This document shows, piece after piece, positions 1 to 8,367 of a stretch of DNA of 64,000 nucleotides (positions are counted from its first letter, which is position 1; every line of letters begins with the position of its first letter). The notes beneath the pieces are model-generated. The model ran no database searches. It worked only from the letters and a program-made list of their open reading frames with translations, and was not told the DNA's origin. Made by a program: the position numbers and the translations under genes. Origin of the DNA: JAWKOK01 sp963765875 (GTDB lineage: Bacteria; Chloroflexota; Anaerolineae; Caldilineales; Caldilineaceae); assembly GCA_963765875.1 (NCBI GenBank), contig CAVXYK010000003.1:124001-188000 (forward strand), in the 5' to 3' direction.

Positions 1-460
1 CAAAGTCAACCAGCCCGGTCTTATCAGATACGGACAATAGCGCACGTGGCTGTGGCATGTTTTTGTTCCTCCCGGAAACAGGCATTTATGATGGAATTCA
101 CCAACAAAAAAAGGGTCGTCAAACAACCTGTTCGACCACCCCAGCCCAGGCGAACGACTGTCGAGTTCAAACGTCTCTCTCCCCCGTGGTATGACTCCAC
201 GTCCACACAATGTGCGGTTCGCCAGTCGAGAAACGTCAGTGTATACAGAAGGAGTATAGGCGCGGTGCAGCGACAGTGTCAAACGGGGTCGGCCACGTGC
301 TGCTTGCTGCGTGAGACTATCGAAAAGGACGTTCGAAGGCGATTCAAATGTCCCAACTGCTGTGCAGAAACCGGACATACGTTCTGCTCCGATAGAGAAT
401 ATCACGCAGCACGTAGCAAGTAGCCGAAACCCCAACACATTACGCAGCAGCCTTCCCCTC
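1..460. other. gene-free left edge
   Basis: No gene can be supported here. The longest open frames overlap each other on both strands, are rich in Cys, Arg and Ser, resemble no family, and lack a good ribosome binding site. The stretch lies downstream of the minus-strand oxidoreductase that ends at 461, so it would hold its 3' region, but no clear hairpin with a T-run was found. Confidence 0.5.
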
Positions 461-1711
461 TCACCCCAACCCATAGAACGCGTCAATCTCCGCCTGATAG
501 GCATTGGCCACACCTGACAGCACTTCCATCAGGGAAACCTGCCGTTTGAGCGTCGACGATTCGAGCATGGCAAAGGCGCAGGCCAAATCGTAGAGGCCTT
601 CGCGACCACTGGTCTCGGGATCGCGCCCCTCTTCGATTCCCCGCAGCCAGTCGAGTTGCTGAATGGCAAATGGATCAGTCAGGCCCAGCGGGAAGAAAAA
701 TTCACATTCATCGGTTGTGAGATCGGCTTCAAAATGGTCGATCAGCGGCGTGCGCAAACCACTGTCACTGACCAGTTGACCACCAACGATCGATCCTTCA
801 CTGCCATAGAACGCGGGCGCGCCCGGCACCTCTAGTGGGTCGCCATGGCCGGCCCATGACCAAAGCAACTGTCCAATCGCGTCATTTTCGAAGCCGACCG
901 TGGCCAGATAAGTATCATCGACATTGGCCGGGACCGTCTCGATCACATTGCCGTCGCCATCGCGCCGGTAGCGGGTCGGCTCGAACGTTCGGGCCACGGC
1001 GCTGACCCAGTCCACCTCGCCAAATACGTAGCGCAACAGATGGAACTGATGGACACCGATATCGATAGATCCACCGCCGCCGGCACGCAATTTGTCATGC
1101 CGCCAAGGCGTCTCTGCCGTCACAATGTCCGGCGACCAGACGCCGCCGAGTGAGCCCATCAGTGCCATCTGTGGATCACCGATGAGGCCGCTGTGCACGG
1201 CCCAACCCGCAGCACGGGTAAACTTTCCCTGCCGAACGTTTTCGAACGTGCCAAGCGTCAATCCTTTCATGGCAGCCAGATCGACCATGCGCATGGCCGC
1301 TTTCACGGAGATGGCCAGCGGCTTCTGGGCAAGCAAATGCTTGCCTTTGAGCAACGCTTCTTCGGCAATCTGATGGTGCAATGCCAACGTCGTGAAATCA
1401 TTGACGGCATCCACCACGTCATCGGCCAACATCTCGGAATAGTCAGTGTAGACCGGTACATCAATGTCATCCTGGAAATCGTTCAGATAGGTGTGGGGCG
1501 CGGCCAGCGGATCGCCGGTTTCCGGCGGCAACACCGGCGGACGGGGCCGCGGACCTTCTCCCCGTCGCAAGAACATGCGTGCATCGTCCTCCTGTCGCGC
1601 CACCAACGCAGTGATGCGGAAGTTGTCGACGCCTAGTTCACGTAGTTTCTTATAGCCCTGCAAGTGGGCATTCAATATGCGACCGCAGCCGACAATGCCA
1701 ATTCGAATCAT
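461..1711 (-). CDS. Gfo/Idh/MocA family oxidoreductase (first copy)
   Basis: Predicted NAD(P)-dependent sugar or inositol-type dehydrogenase of 416 aa, cytoplasmic. The N-terminus MIRIGIVGCGRILNAH is a Rossmann glycine-rich loop. Around residues 125-135 the segment LLAQKPLAISVKAA stands where the family has its EKP motif, with Gln in place of Glu. Further on, GSIDIGVHQFHLLRYVFG matches the family's substrate-side D-x-G-x-H helix. At 416 aa it is longer than the usual 330-390 because of an inserted Pro/Arg-rich loop around residues 50-75. The ATG at 1711 has AGGAG at 1716-1720. It follows a second, shorter family member (1913-2944) on the same strand, and the two may be co-transcribed. Substrate unknown. 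Confidence 0.9.
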   Translation of the reverse strand: MIRIGIVGCGRILNAHLQGYKKLRELGVDNFRITALVARQEDDARMFLRRGEGPRPRPPVLPPETGDPLAAPHTYLNDFQDDIDVPVYTDYSEMLADDVVDAVNDFTTLALHHQIAEEALLKGKHLLAQKPLAISVKAAMRMVDLAAMKGLTLGTFENVRQGKFTRAAGWAVHSGLIGDPQMALMGSLGGVWSPDIVTAETPWRHDKLRAGGGGSIDIGVHQFHLLRYVFGEVDWVSAVARTFEPTRYRRDGDGNVIETVPANVDDTYLATVGFENDAIGQLLWSWAGHGDPLEVPGAPAFYGSEGSIVGGQLVSDSGLRTPLIDHFEADLTTDECEFFFPLGLTDPFAIQQLDWLRGIEEGRDPETSGREGLYDLACAFAMLESSTLKRQVSLMEVLSGVANAYQAEIDAFYGLG

Positions 1712-1912
1712 GATTCTCCTTTTTCCTGTATGCCTGTTTGGAGAGCGTTTTCGCCAAAGATGAGTCCACTACAGAAAGGGATCCAGGAGCGAATAACACC
1801 CAATTTCGCCCTTGGGCGACGACACAATTCGCGACAACTCGTGACCATTCGTGTTAAGAAAAGGCTTTCTGTATTGGACTAATCTGAGGCAAGTCCTTTC
1901 CGCTCAGCGCTA

Positions 1913-2944
1913 TTAACCGTAGACCGGCAGGGGCAATGACACAGCCTCACCATAGGTTGCAGAGAGCAGGCCGGCTTCCAGAATCTCCTGGGCATCCCGG
2001 CCGACTGCCGCACTGCAAATTCCCTCGATCGGCAGATCGTTGGCGATGCAGTGGAGGAAGTAGGCACTGGCGCTGGCCGCCTCGACCGGTGGTTCCGGCA
2101 CATCCACAGCAACGCCCTCGCCATGCTCACGGGTGGCCAGCAGCAGCCTGCCGGATCGCTCCACAAAGAGCGTTCCTTCGCTGCCGTAAATGATCGTCTC
2201 GTAAGAGGTCAGGTCGCCGATCTGGCTCCACGACGCCTCACTGACTGCCATGGCTCGTGGCCATTGCATCAGAATGACGGCGTTGTCCTCCAGCGTGATG
2301 TAGTCCTTGAGCAACTGGCCGGCCACACCAGTCACGCGGCTCGGTTGGCCCAGCACGTAGCGAGCAAGCGCAGCGCCGTAACAGGCGTAATCCATCAAGG
2401 CCCCGGCGCCGTTGAGTTCGGCGTCATGCAACCAGTTGTAGAAGTAAGGCGTACAGCCCAGTTCCTTGGGTCCCGCATGGGCAGAGCGATATTTGGTCTC
2501 GAAGACCGTTCCAATTTCACCGCCCAAGGCCATGGCCGTTGCTTTCTGAAAGGCAGGGTTCCAGGCAAAGGGCCAGTTGATCATCAACTTGACGCCGTTT
2601 GCCTCGGCGGCGGCGACCATGGTGACCGCGCCCTCCAGCGTCGAGGCCATGGGCTTCTCAACCATCACGTGCAAGCCACGTTCGGCAGCCATCACCGTCA
2701 GCTCTGCGCCGGTCTTGTTGTCGCCATAGACGTAGACGGCATCCAGTCCGGCTTCGTCCAGCATACTTTCGTAGCTGTCAAAGACCTGTCCACATCCATA
2801 TTCGTCACGGATCTTCTCCAACAACGGTCCGTTTGGATCGGCAGCAGCAACCAATTTGCCGGTCGACGTATTGTTGAGATCATCAAGATTTCCCCATATG
2901 TGATCGTGGGTCAAACCCAGAATTCCTATTCGGATCGGCACCAT
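1913..2944 (-). CDS. Gfo/Idh/MocA family oxidoreductase (second copy)
   Basis: A 343-aa NAD(P)-dependent oxidoreductase of the same superfamily as its downstream neighbour but clearly diverged. RIGILGLTHDHIWGNL is the nucleotide-binding loop; VEKPMASTLEGAV (about residue 95) carries the canonical EKP motif; LMDYACYGAALARYVLG is the conserved C-terminal-domain helix. I chose the ATG at 2944, not an upstream in-frame start, because GGGAGAG lies just upstream and because the residues before it look non-coding. A consensus TATAAT on the minus strand at 3008-3013 would start transcription about 57 nt upstream. Two tandem family members suggest a sugar or inositol catabolic role, but the substrate cannot be read. 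Confidence 0.9.
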   Translation of the reverse strand: MVPIRIGILGLTHDHIWGNLDDLNNTSTGKLVAAADPNGPLLEKIRDEYGCGQVFDSYESMLDEAGLDAVYVYGDNKTGAELTVMAAERGLHVMVEKPMASTLEGAVTMVAAAEANGVKLMINWPFAWNPAFQKATAMALGGEIGTVFETKYRSAHAGPKELGCTPYFYNWLHDAELNGAGALMDYACYGAALARYVLGQPSRVTGVAGQLLKDYITLEDNAVILMQWPRAMAVSEASWSQIGDLTSYETIIYGSEGTLFVERSGRLLLATREHGEGVAVDVPEPPVEAASASAYFLHCIANDLPIEGICSAAVGRDAQEILEAGLLSATYGEAVSLPLPVYG

Positions 2945-3007
2945 TGTTCTCTCCCTCTTTGTCGATGTTTGAATATGTAGGACGCATACGTTCCAGATTC
3001 GGATGCT

Positions 3008-3036
3008 ATTATACCGCCAGGCTGCATACATTTCGA
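3008..3036 (-). promoter_or_regulatory. putative sigma-70 promoter of the oxidoreductase pair
   Basis: On the minus strand TCGAAA (complement of 3031-3036) is followed after 17 bp by a perfect TATAAT (complement of 3008-3013). Predicted start of transcription is near 3001, giving a leader of about 57 nt before the ATG at 2944. Confidence 0.5.
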
Positions 3037-3116
3037 AGCGCCGATAATCCGGCTATTGAAAAGACCGATACGATGCTCTGCACGACCGTATGCATCTGTT
3101 TCAGAATCGAGGCGAA

Positions 3117-3181
3117 ACGTGCCGGGGACGGCCCAGTTCAATTCGGTCATGCGATGCACTCGTAGGCCGTCCCCGGCACGT
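3117..3181. repeat. 17-bp perfect inverted repeat
   Basis: A 17-bp arm (3117-3133, ACGTGCCGGGGACGGCC) is repeated in perfect inverted orientation at 3165-3181 around a 31-nt centre. It lies between divergent genes, has no T-run, and resembles a dispersed extragenic palindrome rather than a terminator. Confidence 0.6.
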
Positions 3182-3227
3182 GGTTCCCTGCCTCCAGTTT
3201 GAGAGACACCCCGCCCATATTTTAGGC

Positions 3228-3255
3228 TTGACAATCCACCATCTTGGAGTAAGCT
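3228..3255 (+). promoter_or_regulatory. putative promoter of the methyltransferase
   Basis: A perfect TTGACA (3228-3233) is followed after 16 bp by TAAGCT (3250-3255). The match at -35 is full and at -10 weak. The start would fall near 3262, about 60 nt before the ATG at 3322. Confidence 0.35.
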
Positions 3256-3321
3256 CAGGATCATCAACGAGTTTTCGAGGAAAGATATGGGTGTGTTGTA
3301 ACTGCATGGGAGAAACCATTG

Positions 3322-4134
3322 ATGAGAACCGTCGATTCAGAATCAGCCAATGCACAAACACGTGAGGCCTGGAATGAGAACGCCGCCTACTGGGATGAGC
3401 GTATGGGCGATGACGGCAATGATTTCGTCGAGACGCTCATCTGGCCGGCCTCGAAGCGCCTGTTGCAGCCTCAGCCGGGCCAGCTCTATCTTGAAGCAGC
3501 CTGCGGCACCGGCCTCTACGCACGCAAGCTGGCAGCACTGGGCGCAAAAGTCACCGCCTTCGACTTCGCCGAGAAAATGGTTGCTCACGCGCGAGCACGA
3601 ACAACAGACCATGCCGATCTCATCGACTACAGCGTCATTGATGCAACCGACGAGGCTTCACTGCTCGCCCTCGGAACGAATCGCTTTGATGCCGCCGTCT
3701 GTCAGATGGCCCTCTTCGACATGGCCGAAATCGATCCGCTCTTGCTGGCGCTGACGAAGCTACTCAAGCCGGGAGCGCCCTTTCTCTTCTCACTGATGCA
3801 TCCGTGCTTCAACAACCCATACACAGCGCATATGGCCGAGATGGAAGACCGGGAGGGAGAGATCATCGAAGTCTATTCGATGAAGATCCGACGCTACATG
3901 ACGCCGGGGATCGCAAGAGGGCTGGGAATCCCTGGACAACCCAGACCACAGCTCTATTTCCACCGACCTCTTCAGCTAATCTTGGGAAAGATGTTCGACG
4001 CCGGCTTCGTGCTCGACGCGCTTGAAGAGCGAGCCTTTCCGCCGGATCACCCCACCGGTCGCAACCCGCTCTCGTGGAGCGGAAAATACAGCGAACTTCC
4101 TCCCGTTTTAATCGGGCGAGTGCGCCTTCCATAG
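3322..4134 (+). CDS. class I SAM-dependent methyltransferase
   Basis: A 270-aa soluble methyltransferase. YLEAACGTGLYARKLA (about residues 56-71) is motif I of the SAM-binding Rossmann fold; VTAFDFAEKMVAHAR follows as motif II; FDAAVCQMALFDMAEIDPLL is the motif IV/V region. This pattern is that of the Methyltransf_11/25 group, which includes small-molecule and ubiquinone-type methylases; the acceptor cannot be predicted. A TTG codon directly precedes the ATG at 3322, and GGGAG at about 3308-3312 fits the ATG. The next gene starts about 100 nt downstream on the same strand and could share its transcript. Confidence 0.85.
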   Translation: MRTVDSESANAQTREAWNENAAYWDERMGDDGNDFVETLIWPASKRLLQPQPGQLYLEAACGTGLYARKLAALGAKVTAFDFAEKMVAHARARTTDHADLIDYSVIDATDEASLLALGTNRFDAAVCQMALFDMAEIDPLLLALTKLLKPGAPFLFSLMHPCFNNPYTAHMAEMEDREGEIIEVYSMKIRRYMTPGIARGLGIPGQPRPQLYFHRPLQLILGKMFDAGFVLDALEERAFPPDHPTGRNPLSWSGKYSELPPVLIGRVRLP

Positions 4135-4238
4135 GTCTCACAAATCATTTCGACACTCTGAACTATTTTGGCGTGGATAGCCCGCCCACAATTCTTCAGA
4201 GAGCCATCATTTCTTGTCACCCGATCAGGAGTATGCCA

Positions 4239-4925
4239 ATGAAACGCTCAGAAATCAACGCAATCATCCGTGACGCGGACCGCTTCGCCCGCGAACTAGG
4301 CTTTCACCTGCCGCCATTCGCCTATTGGACGCCTGAAGAGTGGCGGCAGAAGGGACCGGAGGTGCGTGAGATCGTTGAGAACGGCATGGGGTGGGACATC
4401 ACCGATTTCGGACTCGGCGACTACGCCAATGTCGGACTCTTCCTCTTCACGCTGCGCAACGGCAATCCGGCGGACCTGGCCAGGGGCAAAGGCAAGCTCT
4501 ACGCCGAAAAGCTGCTCATCGTGGACGTGGATCAGATCACGCCGTTCCACTTTCATTGGCTGAAGACCGAGGATATCATCGTACGCGGAGGCGGCAAGCT
4601 GGCCGTCCAGCTTTACAATGCCACTGAGGATGAAGAGATCGCCGACACCGACGTGACAATTTTCACCGATGGTGTCGAGCACACGGTCAAGGCCGGCACA
4701 ACCCTGACCTTCAGCCCCGGCGAAAGCATCACACTGCCACCCTACTGCTATCACAAGTTCTGGGGCGTTGACGAGCGTGTGCTGGTGGGCGAAGTCTCAA
4801 CGGTCAACGATGATACCGCTGACAACCGCTTCTACAAGCCGGCCGGTCGCTTCCCCGAGATCGAAGAGGATGAAGCGCCGCTCCATCTGCTTGTTGGCGA
4901 CTATGAGCGGTACTATTCGGGATGA
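4239..4925 (+). CDS. D-lyxose ketol-isomerase-like cupin protein
   Basis: A 228-aa protein of the D-lyxose isomerase (YdaE/DUF1498) family, which interconverts D-lyxose and D-xylulose using Mn2+. The cupin metal site can be read: FHFHWLKTEDIIV gives two His and one Glu ligand, and PPYCYHKFWG supplies the third His. Length is typical. Two ATGs sit close together at 4233 and 4239; AGGAG at 4227-4231 is one base from the first and seven from the second, so I start at 4239. A perfect 14-bp hairpin follows the stop codon. Close to two Gfo/Idh/MocA genes, it hints at pentose or rare-sugar use, which is inference. Confidence 0.88.
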   Translation: MKRSEINAIIRDADRFARELGFHLPPFAYWTPEEWRQKGPEVREIVENGMGWDITDFGLGDYANVGLFLFTLRNGNPADLARGKGKLYAEKLLIVDVDQITPFHFHWLKTEDIIVRGGGKLAVQLYNATEDEEIADTDVTIFTDGVEHTVKAGTTLTFSPGESITLPPYCYHKFWGVDERVLVGEVSTVNDDTADNRFYKPAGRFPEIEEDEAPLHLLVGDYERYYSG

Positions 4926-4930
4926 ATAAG

Positions 4931-4963
4931 AACAGGCCGGTTCCTGTGAGGAACCGGCCTGTT
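4931..4963. terminator. convergent hairpin terminator
   Basis: A perfect 14-bp stem (4931-4944 with 4950-4963) closes on a 5-nt loop, between the isomerase gene (ends 4925) and pnp (ends 4991, opposite strand). T-runs are short on both sides, so it probably serves both genes imperfectly. Confidence 0.75.
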
Positions 4964-4990
4964 TCATTCAATCATCATACTCGGCGCAAT

Positions 4991-7207
4991 CTAGCGACGT
5001 CGGTCACGTCCGCCACCGCCACGGCGATCACCACCGCGACCGCCACGTCCACCGCCACCACGGTTTCCGCCGGAATCGCGCTTGCGTGCTTCTTCAGCAG
5101 TCCAGCCTTCGAGTACGGCCTGGCGACTCATGCGCACCTTGCCGCCCGGGTCAACGTCGATGACCATCGCCGTGAGTTCATCACCCAACTTGGCGATATC
5201 CTCGACCTTGTCGACACGATAGTCAGCAAGTTGGCTGATATGGACCATGCCATCCAAGCCCGGCTTGATGTTGACGAAGGCGCCGTAGGCCTCAACACGA
5301 ACCACGGTGCCGGTGTAGATCTTGCCGACCTCGATGGTTTCAGTCAGACGCTCGACCTCGTCACGAGCATGCTCGGCGCCAACGCCGGCGCCTGAGACAA
5401 AGACGGTGCCATCTTCCTCGACATCGATCTTGACTTCGAAGTTGTCCTGAAGCGCTCGAATCGTCTTACCGCCCGGTCCAATCAACATGCCGATCTTCTC
5501 AGGATCGATGTTGACAGTGAGAATGCGCGGGGCAAACTCACTCATCTCTTCACGGGGCGATGGCAGCGCTTCGAGCATCTTGCTCATGATGTACATGCGC
5601 CCCACACGAGCTTGCTCCAACGCTTCTTCCAGAATGCTGAAATCAAGGCCCTTGATCTTCAGATCCATCTGCAGGGCTGTAACACCATGCTCGGTGCCGG
5701 CGATTTTGAAGTCCATGTCGCCGAGCGCATCCTCAAGACCCTGGATATCGCTAAGAATGCGATAGTTGCCAGTCTCCATGTCCTGAATCAGACCCATGGC
5801 AATGCCGGAGACCGGCGCCGTGATGGGCACACCGGCATCCATCAGCGACAGGGTGCTGCCACAGACCGACCCCATGCTGGTCGAGCCGTTGCTGCTGACA
5901 GCTTCACTGACCAGACGCAGGGTGTAGGGGAAGTCCTCGGGAATGACCGGCTTCAACGCACGTTCCGCCAGGGCGCCATGGCCGACCTCGCGACGCTTCG
6001 TACCACGCAGCGGGTATGCCTCACCTGTGCTGTAAGGCGGGAAATTGTAGTGATGCATGTACTTCTTGGTCGAGATAGGTTGGAGCGTATCCAGGCGTTG
6101 TGCGTCACCCGGCGTGCCCAACGTGGTCAACGTCAGCACGTGGGTCTCGCCACGCATGAAGAGGCCGGAGCCATGGGTGCGCGGCAGCTTGCCGACCTGG
6201 GCGCTGATATTGCGAATCTCGGCTGTCTCGCGTCCGTCGGGACGGATTCCGTCGGCCAGGATACGCGCCCGCGTCACCTCTTTGAAGACTGTATCCAGGG
6301 CATCGCCGATGTCTTTACCGCTGACAACACCTTCTTCAATGCGTTCGGCGAAGATCTCTTCGACCTCTGCACGAACGGCGTTTCTGCCTTCTTTCAACTC
6401 CTTCTTGCCGGGGCCATCTGCAATCACGGCAGCCAGTTTGCCGGCGGTCAGCGAGCGAATCTCTTCGACCACCTCATCGGCAGGCAGGAAGACCGGGAAG
6501 TCTTCGACCTTGGGCTTGCCGAGCTGGTCACGCATCTCTTTGATGATCTCAATGACCGGCTGCATGGACTCATGGGCCAGCTTGAGCGCTTCCAACACCA
6601 TGTCTTCAGGCAGCTCGTTGGCGCCGGCTTCGACCATGAGGATGTTGTCGTCTGTACCGGCAACCACCAGGTTGAGACTGCTCAGATCCATCTGTTCAGC
6701 AGTCGGGTTGACCACGTATTCGCCGTCGACGAAGCCGATGGCGGAACCGGCAATCGGGCCGTTCCACGGAATGTCGCTGATTGTCAACGCAGCCGAGGCA
6801 GCGATGATCGCCAGCGGATCCATCAGGTTCTCACCATCAGAGCTGAGCGTGTAGATGATGATCTGCACTTCGTTGCGCATGCCCTTGGGAAAGAGCGGGC
6901 GCAACGGGCGATCCACCAGTCGGGCAAGCAGAATCGCCTGCTCGCTGGGTCGGCCTTCGCGGCGGAAGAAGCTGCCGGGGATGCGACCGGCGGCATAGAG
7001 TCGTTCTTCAAATTCGATTGTCATGGGGAAGAAGTTCATCCCCGGACGAACATCGTGGCTCATGGTGGCCACGGCCATCAACACCGTGTCGCCGTAGCGC
7101 ACGGTCACAGCGCCGCCTGCCTGAGCAGCCAGGACGCCTGTTTCAATGCTCAGAGTACGTCCACCGACCTCGGTGGAAAAGACTTGAGCGCCATCAAACA
7201 TCTGCAT
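4991..7207 (-). CDS. pnp: polyribonucleotide nucleotidyltransferase (PNPase)
   Basis: A 738-aa 3'-5' phosphorolytic exoribonuclease of the RNA degradosome. Domains in order: RNase PH 1 (about 12-145), the all-alpha linker (about 150-230), RNase PH 2 with MHHYNFPPYSTGEAYPLRG and SNGSTSMGSVCGSTLSLMDA (about 320-530), a KH domain with IGPGGKTIRALQD (about 560-615), and an S1 domain with YTGTVVRVEAYGAFVNIKPG (about 625-695). The last 30 residues are a Gly/Arg-rich tail of RGG-like repeats, beyond the usual end. AAGGAG lies 9 nt before the ATG. It follows rpsO in the classic rpsO-pnp order. Confidence 0.98.
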   Translation of the reverse strand: MQMFDGAQVFSTEVGGRTLSIETGVLAAQAGGAVTVRYGDTVLMAVATMSHDVRPGMNFFPMTIEFEERLYAAGRIPGSFFRREGRPSEQAILLARLVDRPLRPLFPKGMRNEVQIIIYTLSSDGENLMDPLAIIAASAALTISDIPWNGPIAGSAIGFVDGEYVVNPTAEQMDLSSLNLVVAGTDDNILMVEAGANELPEDMVLEALKLAHESMQPVIEIIKEMRDQLGKPKVEDFPVFLPADEVVEEIRSLTAGKLAAVIADGPGKKELKEGRNAVRAEVEEIFAERIEEGVVSGKDIGDALDTVFKEVTRARILADGIRPDGRETAEIRNISAQVGKLPRTHGSGLFMRGETHVLTLTTLGTPGDAQRLDTLQPISTKKYMHHYNFPPYSTGEAYPLRGTKRREVGHGALAERALKPVIPEDFPYTLRLVSEAVSSNGSTSMGSVCGSTLSLMDAGVPITAPVSGIAMGLIQDMETGNYRILSDIQGLEDALGDMDFKIAGTEHGVTALQMDLKIKGLDFSILEEALEQARVGRMYIMSKMLEALPSPREEMSEFAPRILTVNIDPEKIGMLIGPGGKTIRALQDNFEVKIDVEEDGTVFVSGAGVGAEHARDEVERLTETIEVGKIYTGTVVRVEAYGAFVNIKPGLDGMVHISQLADYRVDKVEDIAKLGDELTAMVIDVDPGGKVRMSRQAVLEGWTAEEARKRDSGGNRGGGGRGGRGGDRRGGGGRDRRR

Positions 7208-7572
7208 TGTTACATTCTCCTTAAAACAGTTTTTTTCTGCGCACGCGGAAAGAGCGCAAGTGCGAATCTACACGCGCAGAATGCAAATAACATTTTGATG
7301 GCAGTGCAGCGGGAGTTGTCAATCGAGAGGCGAGGTGCGGAACTGGAGACCGGGTCGAAACGAGGCTGATTGTCCTGACATCAACAATATCCCCACTTCG
7401 GCACGCTTTCCAATACCGGACCTCATTGTTCGCTACTCAGAGCGAGCCCAACAATTAAGTAAGAATCGCCGCTACACGTCCATCAGTTTACAATAACGAA
7501 TGCCGTAGCAATTCGTTCCGTCTACCAACCCGCACAGAATGCTTCACGGGCACTAACTATTGGAGAAGCAGA

Positions 7573-7605
7573 GGGGCGAGAGTCATATCGTAGACTTCCC
7601 GCCCC
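7573..7605 (-). terminator. hairpin between rpsO and pnp
   Basis: GGGGCG (7573-7578) pairs with CGCCCC (7600-7605), extended by a second imperfect helix. It lies just downstream of the rpsO stop. The T-run after it on the minus strand is weak, so it could be an attenuator or RNA-processing site allowing readthrough to pnp. The rest of the 411-nt gap to pnp (7208-7618) shows nothing else. Confidence 0.4.
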
Positions 7606-7618
7606 GTCAGTGACTATC

Positions 7619-7888
7619 CTATTTTCGCAGACCCAAGCGCTGAATCAACTTCTGATACCGTTCGCTGTCCTTGCGCTTCAGGTAAGCGAGATGCCGCCTT
7701 CGCTGTCCAACCAACTTAAGAAGCCCCCGCCTTGAACCCTCATCGTGCTTGTGGGTGTTCAAGTGATCAATGAGTCCATTGATACGGGTTGTCAACAATG
7801 CCACCTGGACTTCGGGTGAACCGGTGTCATTGTCGCTAATCCGGAACTCTTCAATCAGTTGCGTCTTTTCCACACCAGCAATACTCAT
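7619..7888 (-). CDS. rpsO: 30S ribosomal protein S15
   Basis: An 89-aa primary 16S rRNA-binding protein with the full S15 signature: DTGSPEVQVALLTTRINGL and LVGQRRRHLAYLKRKD. Length is exactly typical. GGGGAG precedes the ATG at 7888. A well-formed promoter lies about 120 nt upstream, and pnp follows on the same strand, the arrangement known from many bacteria where S15 controls its own translation. Confidence 0.98.
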   Translation of the reverse strand: MSIAGVEKTQLIEEFRISDNDTGSPEVQVALLTTRINGLIDHLNTHKHDEGSRRGLLKLVGQRRRHLAYLKRKDSERYQKLIQRLGLRK

Positions 7889-7959
7889 TCGGTACTCCCC
7901 TTGTCAAGCCTGGAACTGTACGTTCCTCATCTGCAGTGCGACCCACTGCAAGGCCTATT

Positions 7960-7990
<31 letters not shown>

Positions 7991-8010
7991 CGAGCTTAAT
8001 AGCTCAAGAT

Positions 8011-8039
8011 AGTATACCCGATTAGCACATATTTTCCAA
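8011..8039 (-). promoter_or_regulatory. rpsO-pnp promoter
   Basis: On the minus strand TTGGAA (complement of 8034-8039), a 17-bp spacer and TATACT (complement of 8011-8016). The predicted start near 8004 gives rpsO a leader of about 115 nt. The rest of 7889-8367 between these divergent genes holds no recognisable gene. Confidence 0.6.
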
Positions 8040-8367
8040 ATCTTGTCGATGTGTCGCCCAAAGGAGATTCAGAGTGAGGCCACTCGTGCAACGCACGAGG
8101 CGACGAAACCCCCAACTACTCGGATAGACCGACTTGCTTCAGCAACTCAGAATGTATCCTATCGTAGGGTGGGTAGGGATACCCGCCAAGCGATACAACG
8201 CAGTGGCTAAGCCGGCTCGCTACGCCATATTTGGAAGTGCCGCCCTCGTTTTTGATGGTTTGACACCAGCTTCACCATGCCCTATCATCTGAGAGTCAGG
8301 CTCAAATCACATAGACAGATCGTTTCCACAAATTTTGTGTACTTCTAATCCCTCGGGAGGTACAAAA

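Noticed and set aside
46..423. Overlapping plus-strand open frames at the left edge
   Set aside because: Cys/Arg/Ser-rich composition, no family resemblance, no ribosome binding site and mutual overlap.
2051..2980. 309-residue open frame antisense to the second oxidoreductase
   Set aside because: Mirror of a real gene, with no start signal or domain.
5612..7369. 585-residue open frame antisense to pnp
   Set aside because: It lies wholly opposite a strongly conserved gene; His/Gln/Ala/Arg-rich composition reflects the codon pattern of pnp.
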